Assembly (NCBI RefSeq): GCF_018882095.1
Contig: NZ_JACVPD010000001.1
Location: 682,001 to 746,000 of the forward strand
Direction of reading: 5' to 3'
Length of the DNA stretch: 64,000 nucleotides
DNA from: Polynucleobacter sp. CS-Odin-A6
GTDB lineage: Bacteria; Pseudomonadota; Gammaproteobacteria; Burkholderiales; Burkholderiaceae
In this document: positions 40,085 to 49,383 of the stretch, piece by piece
Layout of the letters: each line of letters starts with the position of its first letter
How positions within the stretch are numbered: position 1 is the first letter of the stretch
Made by a program: the position numbers and the translations under genes
The notes under the pieces: model-generated
What the model was told of the DNA's origin: nothing
The model's input: the letters and a program-made list of their open reading frames with translations, nothing else
Database searches by the model: none

Positions 40085-42429
40085 ATTTTTTGATTCCCTC
40101 TTTTCGCTCTGTCACTCGATTTGTTGCTCAAGTAGCACTGATTGCTGCTGCCGGCATTTGCTTCAATACGCAAGCGGCTGATTCCTTTGTCGTAAAAGAC
40201 ATTCGCATCGAGGGTTTGCAGCGCGTTGAGCCGGGTACGGTATTTAGTTACCTGCCAGTCCAAGTCGGAGATACCTTTACAGAAGAGAAGGGCGCTGAAG
40301 CCATTAAGGCCCTCTACAGCACCGGCTTCTTCCGCGATGTGCAGATTCAAGCACAAGGCAATGTCTTAATTGTGATTGTGGAAGAGCGCCCAACGATCTC
40401 CCGGATTGAATTTACTGGAATGAAAGAGTTTGACCCAGAGATTGTGCGTAAATCCTTGAAGGCCGTAGGAGTCGCTGAGGCCCGTTTTTACGACAAAGCG
40501 CTGATTGATAAGGCTGAGCAAGAGCTGAAGCGCTCATACATTGGTAAGGGGATGTATGCAGCGGAGGTGGTTGCGACGGTCACTCCAGTTGAGCGCAATC
40601 AAGTAGCCGTTTATTTCAATATCGATGAAGGTCCTGTAGCAAAGATTGAGGAAATTAACTTTATTGGCAATAAAGTCTTTAGCGAGAGCACTCTAAAAAG
40701 TGAGATGCAGCTCAAGACTGGTGGATGGTTATCTTGGTACAGCAAAGACAATTTGTATTCGAAGCAGAAGCTCACGGCCGACTTAGAGAACATTCGTTCT
40801 TACTATCTCAACCGGGGCTACCTTGAGTTTGTTATTGACTCCACTCAAGTCTCTATTACTCCAGATAAAAAAGGGATTTATCTCACGATCAGTATTCGTG
40901 AGGGTAATAAATTCACCGTCAAAAATGTGCGATTGTCAGGAGATTCATTGGGTAAAGAGGCAGAGCTGAGTCAGCTTGTGACACTTAAACCAGGTGATAC
41001 CTTTTCTTCTGCCAAATTAACGGAGAGCACTAAGGCGATTGCAGAAATTCTGGGTTCCTATGGTTATGCGTTTGCAACCATCAATCCTCAACCAGATATT
41101 CGTCGTGATCTGAGTGAGGTAGATTTGACTTTGGTGATTGATCCAGGTCGCCGGGTCTATGTTCGTCAAGTCAATGTTAGCGGAAATGCCAAGACCCGCG
41201 ACATGGTGATTCGTCGTGAGATGCGTCAGTTTGAAAGCGCTTGGTTTGATAGTGAAAAGATCGATCTATCTAAAAAACGCTTAGGGCGCTTGGGTTACTT
41301 TACAGAGACGGATATCACCACTCAAGATGTTCCAGGATCCCCTGATCAGGTTGATGTCAACGTGAAGGTCACTGAAAAGCCCACGGGTGCGGTAACTATT
41401 GGTGCTGGTTTCTCCTCAACAGAAAAATTGATTCTATCTGCCGGTATTAACCAAGAAAATGCGTTTGGTACCGGCACGTCGGTAGGTCTCAATATGGCGC
41501 TGGGTAAGATTAACCAAAGTTTGGCCTTATCAAACTATGATCCCTACTTCACTGAAGACGGTATCAGTCGCTACACTGATTTGTACTACCGTTCCTCCAA
41601 GCCACTGTATTACGTTGGTGACCCTGAATACCAAATTAAATCGGTAGGCTCAAATATTAAGTTTGGCGTTCCGTACACTGAGGTGGATCGCGTATTTTTT
41701 GGGACAGGTATCGAGGCTTTCCAAATTAAGACCACGAGCAATACTCCCATCCCTTATTTAAATTATGCGATAGACTACGGCGTAGCTTCACCTGGGTATC
41801 CATCAACACTGACAACCTATAACGTGCCAATTACTGTTGGCTGGTCCCGTGACGGTCGCGACAGCGCATTAATTCCATCGACTGGATCATTACAGCAGCT
41901 AAGTGCCGAAGTCGGAACCCCCGCTGGAAATATGATGTTCTACCGGCTCTTTGGTCAGTATCAAAAATTTCACTCCTTCTCAAAGGGCAATATTTTGTCG
42001 TTTAACGGTGAAGTGGGTTACGGAGAGGCTTATGGCAAATATCCCTTCCCAATTACCAAAAACTACTATGTTGGCGGTATCGGATCGGTCCGTGGCTATG
42101 CTCCGGGATCTCTCGGACCAACTTATTACAATACCATTACAGGCTTGAATCAGCCAACCGGCGGACAATCCAAAATTGTGAGCAATGTGGAATATACCGT
42201 TCCTGTTCCTGGGTCCGGCGTAGATAAGACCTTGCGGGTATTCGGATTCGTGGACGGTGGTAATGTTTATAACACCAACATCAATTTGGTTTTGCGATAT
42301 TCCTATGGCTTAGGTTTATCATGGATATCACCACTGGGCCCGCTGAAGTTCAGTTATGGTATCCCGATCAAATCGTTGTCAACGGATAACATTCAGCGTT
42401 TGCAGTTCCAAGTAGGTACCGCGTTTTAA
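40081..42429 (+). CDS. bamA: outer membrane protein assembly factor BamA
   Basis: Central beta-barrel of the BAM complex that inserts outer-membrane proteins. 782 residues: signal peptide (hydrophobic segment about 14-30, cleavage after QA), five POTRA domains (about 34-430; the first opens VKDIRIEGLQR), and a C-terminal 16-strand barrel ending in aromatic phenylalanine (FQVGTAF). VRGY (about 664-667) of the conserved VRGF/Y loop is seen as GIGSVRGYAPGS. TTG 40081 is the start, overlapping rseP. skp follows after 18 bp. Confidence 0.97.
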   Translation: MNFLIPSFRSVTRFVAQVALIAAAGICFNTQAADSFVVKDIRIEGLQRVEPGTVFSYLPVQVGDTFTEEKGAEAIKALYSTGFFRDVQIQAQGNVLIVIVEERPTISRIEFTGMKEFDPEIVRKSLKAVGVAEARFYDKALIDKAEQELKRSYIGKGMYAAEVVATVTPVERNQVAVYFNIDEGPVAKIEEINFIGNKVFSESTLKSEMQLKTGGWLSWYSKDNLYSKQKLTADLENIRSYYLNRGYLEFVIDSTQVSITPDKKGIYLTISIREGNKFTVKNVRLSGDSLGKEAELSQLVTLKPGDTFSSAKLTESTKAIAEILGSYGYAFATINPQPDIRRDLSEVDLTLVIDPGRRVYVRQVNVSGNAKTRDMVIRREMRQFESAWFDSEKIDLSKKRLGRLGYFTETDITTQDVPGSPDQVDVNVKVTEKPTGAVTIGAGFSSTEKLILSAGINQENAFGTGTSVGLNMALGKINQSLALSNYDPYFTEDGISRYTDLYYRSSKPLYYVGDPEYQIKSVGSNIKFGVPYTEVDRVFFGTGIEAFQIKTTSNTPIPYLNYAIDYGVASPGYPSTLTTYNVPITVGWSRDGRDSALIPSTGSLQQLSAEVGTPAGNMMFYRLFGQYQKFHSFSKGNILSFNGEVGYGEAYGKYPFPITKNYYVGGIGSVRGYAPGSLGPTYYNTITGLNQPTGGQSKIVSNVEYTVPVPGSGVDKTLRVFGFVDGGNVYNTNINLVLRYSYGLGLSWISPLGPLKFSYGIPIKSLSTDNIQRLQFQVGTAF

Positions 42430-42447
42430 TTGTTTAAGGAAAGCGTC

Positions 42448-42975
42448 ATGAAGCTTCGTCAATCTTCTCAATGGGTTCAATTTGGCTTAATTGCCATTAC
42501 TTTTGCTTTTTCATCGCCTCAGGTGCTTGCACAAGATGCTGGTACTCGAGTTGCTGCCGTTAACGTTGAAAAAGTATTTAACGAATCGAATATGGCTAAA
42601 GCAAGCCAAACCAAGTTGCAGAACGAGTTCATGAAGCGTCAAAATGAAATTCGTGACAGCGCTCAAAAAATTAAATCTGCCGCTGAAAAATTGGACCGTG
42701 ATTCAGCGGTGATGTCTGAGGCGGATCGCGTGCGTCGTCAACGTGAGTTGTCTGATCAGGATCGTGAACTCCAGCGCAAGCAGCGTGAATATACCGAAGA
42801 CCTGAATCAGAGAAACTTTGAAGAGCGCGCCAAGATTGCTGAAAAAGCAAATCAAGCGCTCAAGCAAATCGCTGAGCAAAGAAAAATTGATGTCATTATT
42901 CAAGATCCAGCTTATGCCAATCCAAAGATTGACGTAACTGATGATGTCATCAAGGCTTTGAATAGTCTCAAGTAA
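42448..42975 (+). CDS. skp: periplasmic chaperone Skp/OmpH
   Basis: Trimeric holding chaperone for unfolded outer-membrane proteins. 175 residues from ATG 42448, which has Shine-Dalgarno AAGGAA (42440-42445); a TTG at 42430 is less likely. Signal peptide to about residue 29 (cleavage after VLA), then a beta stretch [18 protein letters not shown] and a long, highly charged helical hairpin, as in the Skp tentacles. The C-terminal [20 protein letters not shown] closes the body domain. Lies between bamA and lpxD in the conserved order. Confidence 0.94.
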   Translation: MKLRQSSQWVQFGLIAITFAFSSPQVLAQDAGTRVAAVNVEKVFNESNMAKASQTKLQNEFMKRQNEIRDSAQKIKSAAEKLDRDSAVMSEADRVRRQRELSDQDRELQRKQREYTEDLNQRNFEERAKIAEKANQALKQIAEQRKIDVIIQDPAYANPKIDVTDDVIKALNSLK

Positions 42976-42980
42976 GTCGT

Positions 42981-44054
42981 ATGCCTACCGCCATTGAGCT
43001 GGCCGAACAGTTTCAAGTAAGCTTGGTGGGGGATGGCTCTCTGGTGTTTCACGGACTCGCCCCGCTTGAACGAGCCTGTTCTAGCCAAATCTCTTTTCTT
43101 TCTAATCCACTGTATCGACAGCAGGCGAGTGATAGTGCTGCTGGTGCGTTGATTGTTAATGAAGCCGATTTAGATTTTCTAAAGGCAAACCCTGGCGCAC
43201 ATTCTGCGCAACGGGTTTATTTTGTCTCGAAGAATCCCTATGCTAGTTTTGCCAGAATGGCCCAACATTTTGCAAAGGCATCTGCGCCCATTTATGCGCC
43301 TGGTGTTCATCCTTGTGCAGCAATCGATATCTCTGTAATCGTTCCTGCCTCTTGTCATATAGGACCATTTGTTCAGATTGGTCCTGGGGTGAAGCTGGGT
43401 GAGCGTATCACTTTGCTGGGCAATATCTCAGTCGCCAGAAATTCTAGCATCGGTAGTGATACTTTGATTTATCCTAATGTATCCCTCTATTCGGAGACTA
43501 CCATTGGTGAACGTTGCATTATTCATAGTGGGGCAGTGATTGGTGCTGATGGATTTGGTTTTGCACCTGACTTTTCGGCTAGCGGCGCTGAGTGGGTAAA
43601 GATCCCGCAAACCGGCGCTGTGGTGATTGGTAATGATGTGGAAATTGGTGCGTCAACAACGATTGACCGTGGTGCTATGAGTGACACCATCATCGGTGCA
43701 GGTACAAAAATTGATAATCAAGTACAAATTGCCCATAATGTGACTATCGGAAATTGTTGCGTCATTGCAGGGTGTGCAGCCATCTCTGGCAGTACCAAAA
43801 TCGGTAACTTCTGCATTATTGGCGGCGCCTCTAATTTTGCTGGACATCTCACAATTGCAGATAGAACAACGGTATCGGGTAATACGTCGATTATTCGCTC
43901 TATTACCGAGCCCGGCCAGCATTACACTGGAGTCTATCCCTCGATGCTCCATAGTGCTTGGGAGAAAAATGCAGCCATTCTGCGCGGTCTCGATAAAATA
44001 CGCCAACGCTTACGTTTGCTGGAGAAGTCCAGAGATTCAGAATTAAAAGAGTAA
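42981..44054 (+). CDS. lpxD: UDP-3-O-(3-hydroxyacyl)glucosamine N-acyltransferase
   Basis: Third step of lipid A synthesis, N-acylating UDP-3-O-acyl-GlcN. 357 residues: N-terminal uridine-binding domain (about 1-105), then a left-handed beta helix of hexapeptide repeats with [11 protein letters not shown] (about 189-199) and the catalytic His in QIAHNVTIG (about 248-256, with the motif [10 protein letters not shown]), and a C-terminal helix. ATG 42981 is 6 bp after skp. Confidence 0.96.
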   Translation: MPTAIELAEQFQVSLVGDGSLVFHGLAPLERACSSQISFLSNPLYRQQASDSAAGALIVNEADLDFLKANPGAHSAQRVYFVSKNPYASFARMAQHFAKASAPIYAPGVHPCAAIDISVIVPASCHIGPFVQIGPGVKLGERITLLGNISVARNSSIGSDTLIYPNVSLYSETTIGERCIIHSGAVIGADGFGFAPDFSASGAEWVKIPQTGAVVIGNDVEIGASTTIDRGAMSDTIIGAGTKIDNQVQIAHNVTIGNCCVIAGCAAISGSTKIGNFCIIGGASNFAGHLTIADRTTVSGNTSIIRSITEPGQHYTGVYPSMLHSAWEKNAAILRGLDKIRQRLRLLEKSRDSELKE

Positions 44055-44137
44055 GTATCCATACTCAGAAAACGCGCTATCAGTTCACTGTGACCTTACA
44101 TTAAAAAATCTAGACACTTTATTAAGCAGGTAAATAT

Positions 44138-44587
44138 ATGAGTAAACCTATCGCTATCGACATCAATCAAATATTGAAGTTGTTACCGCATCGCTACCCT
44201 TTTTTATTAGTGGATCGCGTGCTGGAGATTGAGCCTCGCAAAAGTATTACTGCACTTAAAAATGTCACGATGAACGAGCCGTTCTTTCAAGGACATTTCC
44301 CTGAATTTCCAGTCATGCCTGGCGTGCTCATTATTGAAGCGCTGGCTCAGACTGCAGCTCTTTTAACATTCTCAGAAGAGCGCGCTGAGGATGCGATTTA
44401 TTACTTTGCTGGTATTGATGCCGCGCGCTTTAAGAGACCTGTTTTGCCTGGTGACCAATTGATCATGACGGCTACATTAGAGCGAGAGCGTGCAGGTATT
44501 TATAAGTTTCAAGTACAGGCTATGGTAGATGGTGAGCTTGCAGCTGAAGCCAACATCACTTGTGCTGTTCGGACGAAAGGTGCGTAA
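44138..44587 (+). CDS. fabZ: 3-hydroxyacyl-[acyl-carrier-protein] dehydratase FabZ
   Basis: Dehydrates 3-hydroxyacyl-ACP in fatty acid elongation; it competes with LpxA for the same pool. 149 residues in a hot-dog fold. The catalytic histidine lies in [20 protein letters not shown] (about residues 49-68), which also contains the catalytic Glu; the N-terminal [16 protein letters not shown] is typical. It starts with ATG 44138 after an 83-bp gap and shares its last base with the lpxA start (TAATG). Confidence 0.97.
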   Translation: MSKPIAIDINQILKLLPHRYPFLLVDRVLEIEPRKSITALKNVTMNEPFFQGHFPEFPVMPGVLIIEALAQTAALLTFSEERAEDAIYYFAGIDAARFKRPVLPGDQLIMTATLERERAGIYKFQVQAMVDGELAAEANITCAVRTKGA

Positions 44588-45384
44588 TGACTCGGATTCA
44601 TACATCTGCTGTAGTTGATAGCAAAGCTGAAATCGCCAGCGATGTGGAGATTGGCCCTTATTCAGTCATTGGGCCTAATGTGAAAATTGGCGCTGGCAGT
44701 AAGATCGGCTCTCATACCGTGATCGAGGGTTGCACCACGATTGGCCAGGGGAATATTTTTGCGCATTTCGCAGCAATTGGTGGTCCTCCGCAAGATATGA
44801 AATATCGCGGAGAGCCCACTCAATTGATCATAGGCGATCGCAATACGATTCGTGAGTTCACCACAATCCATACTGGCACAGCCCAAGATGAAGGTATTAC
44901 CCGCATTGGCAATGACAACTGGATCATGGCCTATGTTCATATCGCGCATGATTGTCAAATTGGCAACCATACGATTTTTTCAAGCAACGCTCAAATTGCG
45001 GGTCACGTTCAGGTAAAAGATTGGGCGATTATGGGTGGTATGTCCGGCGTTCATCAGTTTGTACGCATTGGACAGCATGCCATGCTTGGGGGTGCTTCTG
45101 CGCTGGTACAGGATATTCCGCCATTTGTGATTGCGGCAGGCGATAAAGCGTCTCCGCATGGCATTAATGTGGAAGGTCTCAAGCGTCGTGGTTTTTCAAG
45201 CGAGACGATTGCTGCGTTACGTCAGGCATACAAGGTACTTTACAAGGATGGCCTGAGCTTTGAAGAAGCTAAGGTCGAGATTCAGAAGATGGTCATTGCG
45301 AGCGCAGCTGATGCCGCTACCGCAGAAAAACTGACTGAATTCCATGACTTTATTGCCGCCTCAACGCGCGGCATTGTTCGATAG
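44587..45384 (+). CDS. lpxA: UDP-N-acetylglucosamine acyltransferase
   Basis: First step of lipid A synthesis. 265 residues from ATG 44587 ([12 protein letters not shown]), which overlaps the fabZ stop by one base; earlier in-frame codons lie inside fabZ. The left-handed beta-helix repeat region fills the N-terminal ~190 residues, with the catalytic His in [13 protein letters not shown] (about 118-130) and the substrate-contact segment [16 protein letters not shown]. The helical C-terminus (from ~195) includes [13 protein letters not shown]. Confidence 0.97.
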   Translation: MTRIHTSAVVDSKAEIASDVEIGPYSVIGPNVKIGAGSKIGSHTVIEGCTTIGQGNIFAHFAAIGGPPQDMKYRGEPTQLIIGDRNTIREFTTIHTGTAQDEGITRIGNDNWIMAYVHIAHDCQIGNHTIFSSNAQIAGHVQVKDWAIMGGMSGVHQFVRIGQHAMLGGASALVQDIPPFVIAAGDKASPHGINVEGLKRRGFSSETIAALRQAYKVLYKDGLSFEEAKVEIQKMVIASAADAATAEKLTEFHDFIAASTRGIVR

Positions 45385-45394
45385 AGCGAGTCTA

Positions 45395-46597
45395 GTGCCT
45401 AAACTTGCTTGTGTTGCCGGAGAGCCTTCGGGTGATTTATTGGCTGCACCAGTACTGAGTGCATTAAAACAAATCCCAGATACTTCAAATCTAGAGGTTT
45501 ATGGGATTGGTGGTCCACGCATGCAGGCAGAGGGCCTCCGTTCAGATTGGTCTATGGAGACGCTCAGTGTCCGTGGCTACGTTGAGGCGATCAAACAGCT
45601 TCCTGCCATCTTGAAACTTCGTAAAGAGCTGATTACTAATCTACTGGGTGAGGGTCGCCCAGATATATATCTTGGCGTTGATGCACCAGATTTCAATCTC
45701 GGGGTTGAGTTGGCTTTGCGAAAGGCGGGTATCCCTACGCTCCATTTTGTATCACCTTCTATTTGGGCTTGGCGGGCAGGGCGCATTAGTAAAATTAAGC
45801 AAGCGGTCGACAGAATGCTCTGCATCTTCCCCTTTGAAACCGAGATTTACGAGCGTGCTGGTATGAGTGCGACTTATGTAGGACACCCACTAGCCAGTGA
45901 AATTCCTTTGGAGCCAAACCCCGCATCCGCTAAACAAAGAATTAAAGAAATCCTCCGTTTGCCAGCCCATGCGCTGGATGGAATTATTGTTTCAGTGCTT
46001 CCAGGTAGTCGTGGTTCTGAGATCGAGCTGATTGCCCCCATCTTTTTTAACACCATGTCAGAGCTTGCCAAGCGAATGCAGGGACAGTCTTTGCACTTTG
46101 TGATTCCAGTAGCTACACCGCGTTTGCGCGAGCCGCTTGAGATGTTGCTCAAAAACACTCTAGAGCAAAACCCAAATCTGGATATTCATTTGATTGATGG
46201 CGAGGCGGATGCTGTTCTCGAAGCTGCTGATGTTGTATTGATTGCGAGTGGTACCGCTACCTTGCAAGCGGCGCTCTGGAAAAAGCCCATGGTGATTTCT
46301 TATAAGGTGCCTTGGCTGACTGCGCAAATTATGAAACGTCAGGGTTACTTGCCTTATGTAGGCCTCCCCAATATTTTGTGTGGAGAATTTGTTGTCCCTG
46401 AGTTACTACAAGACGATGCTACTCCAAGTAAGCTAGCTGAGGCGCTATTGCTATGGTTAAAGAATGCCAATAAAGTCGATCAACTGAAAACCCGTTTTGC
46501 GGAGTTGCATGAGACTTTACGTAGACCAACGGGTCTTTTAGTTGCTCAGGCTGTAATGCAAACGATTACCGCAGGAAAAAAACGGATTAGCTCGTGA
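45395..46597 (+). CDS. lpxB: lipid-A-disaccharide synthase
   Basis: GT-B glycosyltransferase joining lipid X and UDP-diacylglucosamine. From GTG 45395 the protein has 400 residues and starts [18 protein letters not shown], the classic LpxB N-terminus. The frame is open back into lpxA (45344) but that would add non-conserved residues. Conserved [13 protein letters not shown] (about 118-130), [10 protein letters not shown] (about 206-215) and [12 protein letters not shown] (about 285-296) are present. Its stop overlaps rnhB (GTGA). Confidence 0.96.
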   Translation: MPKLACVAGEPSGDLLAAPVLSALKQIPDTSNLEVYGIGGPRMQAEGLRSDWSMETLSVRGYVEAIKQLPAILKLRKELITNLLGEGRPDIYLGVDAPDFNLGVELALRKAGIPTLHFVSPSIWAWRAGRISKIKQAVDRMLCIFPFETEIYERAGMSATYVGHPLASEIPLEPNPASAKQRIKEILRLPAHALDGIIVSVLPGSRGSEIELIAPIFFNTMSELAKRMQGQSLHFVIPVATPRLREPLEMLLKNTLEQNPNLDIHLIDGEADAVLEAADVVLIASGTATLQAALWKKPMVISYKVPWLTAQIMKRQGYLPYVGLPNILCGEFVVPELLQDDATPSKLAEALLLWLKNANKVDQLKTRFAELHETLRRPTGLLVAQAVMQTITAGKKRISS

Positions 46598-47187
46598 GTG
46601 TGATTTGGGTTTGTGGTGTAGATGAAGCGGGGCGGGGCCCCTTAGCTGGCGCAGTGGTTGCTGGTGCAGTCGTGCTTGACCCAGAAAACCCCATCACCGG
46701 CTTGAAAGACTCTAAGAAATTATCCGCTACAAGACGAGCGTTTTTGTTTGAAGAGATTCAACGAAAAGCAAAAGCGTGGGGTCTTGGTGAAGCCAGTCCG
46801 GCAGAGATTGATGAGATTAATATCCTGCAGGCAACCATGCTGGCAATGCGCCGAGCGATTGAAGATTTGACTGCCCGTTTGGGCGCCTGGCCAGATAAGG
46901 CATTAATCGATGGTAATCGTTGTCCGGAGCTTCCTATATCGGCTGAAGCTATAGTCAAGGGTGATGCCAAAGAGCCTGCAATATCCGCTGCCTCGATCTT
47001 GGCTAAGGTAACGCGTGATCGTCAAATGATGGCTTTACATGAACTTCACCCACAGTATGGTTTTGCCCAGCACATGGGCTACCCAACACAAGCCCATTTT
47101 AATGCCTTAAAAGAATTTGGCGCCTGCGACCAGCATCGTCGTAGCTTCTCCCCAGTTCGTAATGTCCTAGCGCTGCATAGCCGATAA
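46594..47187 (+). CDS. rnhB: ribonuclease HII
   Basis: Removes ribonucleotides embedded in DNA. 197 residues. Active-site acidic residues are in [19 protein letters not shown] (Asp and Glu, about 7-25), ALIDGN (Asp, about 105-110) and the region following [17 protein letters not shown] 46594 overlaps the lpxB stop by 4 bp, the common lpxB-rnhB arrangement. The end of the lipid A cluster is here. Confidence 0.97.
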   Translation: MSVIWVCGVDEAGRGPLAGAVVAGAVVLDPENPITGLKDSKKLSATRRAFLFEEIQRKAKAWGLGEASPAEIDEINILQATMLAMRRAIEDLTARLGAWPDKALIDGNRCPELPISAEAIVKGDAKEPAISAASILAKVTRDRQMMALHELHPQYGFAQHMGYPTQAHFNALKEFGACDQHRRSFSPVRNVLALHSR

Positions 47188-47195
47188 TCTCTCTA

Positions 47196-48020
47196 ATGAA
47201 AATTGAATTCATCACCTCAAAAGACAATTCTTTATTTAAAGAGATTCGTCAGTTACAGGCTACTGGCCCTAAGGGTCAAAAGGCCCGATTTACAACTGGC
47301 CAGGCTTTGCTTGAAGGTATTCATTTAGTACAAACCTGGGTAGGCGATCCAGCGCTGAAGTTTTTGATTACTTCTGAGCTGGGTTTACAAAATCCCGAGA
47401 TTGCCGAAGCTGTTTACGACCATGTAGAAATCTGCCCTGACACACGGGTATATCAACTAGACAAAGGCCTATGGGATTTGCTTAGTGACTTAGTGAATGC
47501 CCCCCAGCTCGCGGGCTTATTAGATCTCCCGGAAAACGTTCTAAATCCTCAGAAGTCTGTCGCTACCATTTCTGGTGATGTGATTATTCTGGATCGCATT
47601 CAAGATGCCGGTAATGTCGGCTCCATTCTCAGAACTGCCGCAGCCGCTGGCTTTACTCAGGTGATTGCGCTGACGGGATGTGCACACATGTGGTCTAGCA
47701 AAGTAATGCGCGCTGGTATGGGCGCCCATCGCTTACTCGATCTCTATGAAGGTTGGTCAATCCAGCAAGTCCTAAGTGCAGTGACCGCGCCTTTGTATGC
47801 TACTACTGCTGATGGTGAGTTAGAGCTCTTTCACATGCGTAAGGAATTAATTCATCCGGTTGCCTGGGTAATGGGTAGCGAGGGTCACGGCGTATCTGCC
47901 GATTTGATGGCCCAAGCAAAAGGAGTCTCCATTCCGATTGACCCAAGAGTAGAGTCTCTCAATGTTTCCACGGCTGCAGCAGTATGTTTGTTTGAGACCC
48001 TAAGGGTAAGACGCGCTTAG
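47196..48020 (+). CDS. SpoU/TrmH-family RNA 2'-O-methyltransferase
   Basis: A 274-residue SPOUT methyltransferase with an N-terminal substrate-binding domain (about 1-100) and a C-terminal trefoil-knot domain. The three SpoU motifs are visible: DRIQDAGNVGSILRTAAAAG (about 129-148), VMGSEGHGVS (about 222-231) and IPIDPRVESLNVSTAAAV (about 244-261). These bind SAM and perform ribose methylation. The target, tRNA or 23S rRNA, cannot be decided; adjacency to rnhB is seen in other betaproteobacteria. The gene starts 8 bp after rnhB. Confidence 0.88.
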   Translation: MKIEFITSKDNSLFKEIRQLQATGPKGQKARFTTGQALLEGIHLVQTWVGDPALKFLITSELGLQNPEIAEAVYDHVEICPDTRVYQLDKGLWDLLSDLVNAPQLAGLLDLPENVLNPQKSVATISGDVIILDRIQDAGNVGSILRTAAAAGFTQVIALTGCAHMWSSKVMRAGMGAHRLLDLYEGWSIQQVLSAVTAPLYATTADGELELFHMRKELIHPVAWVMGSEGHGVSADLMAQAKGVSIPIDPRVESLNVSTAAAVCLFETLRVRRA

Positions 48021-48037
48021 CAGGCAGTCTTCTTGTG

Positions 48038-48056
48038 ATGGTCTCATTTTGACCAT
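48038..48056 (+). terminator. weak hairpin after the methyltransferase gene
   Basis: A 6-bp stem, ATGGTC (48038-48043) with GACCAT (48051-48056), with a 7-nt loop but no T-tract. Possible rho-independent pause or decay barrier. Confidence 0.3.
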
Positions 48057-48178
48057 TAGTGGCAATCGAAATAATGCGGCGACAGACAGAAATACTTTCA
48101 CTATGTCGGATACCGAACAATCATGGTGGTGATTGACGAGGTACATTGATAGCGCTGACTTGCTGAAAGGAATCTCAA

Positions 48179-48334
48179 ATGTTAAGAACCATTGTGTTAG
48201 TAGTCTTAATCCTGATGTTACTGGGCGCCATTCCAATATGGCCTTACAGCATGAATTGGGGATATGGACCGAGCGGAGGATTAGGCTTGCTGTTCTTAAT
48301 TCTGGTCATCCTGTTGATCACCGGTAGAATTTGA
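48179..48334 (+). CDS. DUF3309-family membrane micro-protein (51 aa)
   Basis: A short gene with ATG 48179 and Shine-Dalgarno AAAGGAA (48165-48171). The protein is almost wholly hydrophobic: one helix at about residues 4-18, the motif IPIWPYSMNWGYGPSGGLG at about 18-36, and a second helix at about 37-48, ending TGRI. The WGYGPSGG loop between two helices is the mark of the small DUF3309 proteins common in proteobacteria. Function unknown. The gene is isolated between the RNA methyltransferase gene and ppsR and has its own spacer of ~160 bp. Confidence 0.85.
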   Translation: MLRTIVLVVLILMLLGAIPIWPYSMNWGYGPSGGLGLLFLILVILLITGRI

Positions 48335-48440
48335 TGTTATCTGTAATAGATATGGTCGTCATGGGTTGGCACCCCCAATATTTTTTTCTTGCCAACTAAT
48401 GACCGCTATAAATCGCAAGCGGATATCAGAAAAATATTTT

Positions 48441-49277
48441 CTAGCCTAGTATCGTTTTATCTGACTTCATGGATTGCAATATGGTGGTGGCAATTTCTTC
48501 GATAGATTTGCTGGTAGTCACTACCGAAGGAATGGATTGTTTTTTCATCATGGCTGTGGCTTCATTTATTTCATAGCGACAGTTTTCGAGTTTGGCATAG
48601 TTACTGCCGGGGCGTCGCTCATTGCGGATTTCTGATAAGCGCTCGGCATCAATCATGAGCCCAAAAATCTTACTGCGATAGGGTATCAAGTCTTTAGGTA
48701 ATTGGCCGCGTTCAAAGTCCTCGGGAATCAAGGGGTAGTTTGCTGCCTTCATGCCATACTGCATTGCCAGGTAAAGACTGGTGGGTGTCTTACCGACCCG
48801 TGATATCCCCACGAGAATGACATCAGCCTCAGCTAAGTTTTTATTGGATTGGCCATCATCGTGCGCTAAGGAGTAATTAATTGCCTCAATCCGGTTTTTG
48901 TAGGCCTCGGTATCCGCATTATGGTGGAGGCGGTTCATTGCATGGGTGGATTTGATGCCTAAGGCATGCTCCAGTGGTGCGACGAACGTTTGGAACATAT
49001 CCAAAATGAGTCCATTCGCTTTGCTGACAATCGCATTCAGTTCGGGATTCACCAAAGTGGTGAATACAATCGGTAGAACTCCATATTTTGAGGCCGCCTG
49101 ATTGATGCTAGAAACCGCATCATGGGCCTTGTTAGGCTCATCTACAAAAGGCACACGAATGTGCTTAAAAGAGGCCTCAAATTGAGCCAAAATCGACTGG
49201 CTGAAGTTCTCAGCCGTGATGCCGGTGCCGTCAGAAACAATAAAAACAATGCGGGTTTGGATACTTTGGGTACTCAT
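48441..49277 (-). CDS. ppsR: phosphoenolpyruvate synthase regulatory protein
   Basis: Bifunctional ADP-dependent kinase and Pi-dependent pyrophosphorylase that switches PEP synthase off and on (DUF299 family). 278 residues. N-terminal FIVSDGTGITAENFSQSIL (about 12-30) and the nucleotide loop VGISRVGKTPTSLYLAMQYG (about 157-176) are the family hallmarks. ATG 49277. Divergent from ppsA, its target, over a 106-bp spacer, an arrangement conserved in betaproteobacteria that supports the assignment. Confidence 0.95.
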   Translation of the reverse strand: MSTQSIQTRIVFIVSDGTGITAENFSQSILAQFEASFKHIRVPFVDEPNKAHDAVSSINQAASKYGVLPIVFTTLVNPELNAIVSKANGLILDMFQTFVAPLEHALGIKSTHAMNRLHHNADTEAYKNRIEAINYSLAHDDGQSNKNLAEADVILVGISRVGKTPTSLYLAMQYGMKAANYPLIPEDFERGQLPKDLIPYRSKIFGLMIDAERLSEIRNERRPGSNYAKLENCRYEINEATAMMKKQSIPSVVTTSKSIEEIATTILQSMKSDKTILG

Positions 49278-49383
49278 GAGGATGGCCTAACAGTCGTTGT
49301 CAGCACTACAATAGATAGTTAATGAAGTATGCCGTATTGTATTCGGCCGCTCGACCAGTTTCCTTATCTTTTGAGAGTATTTT

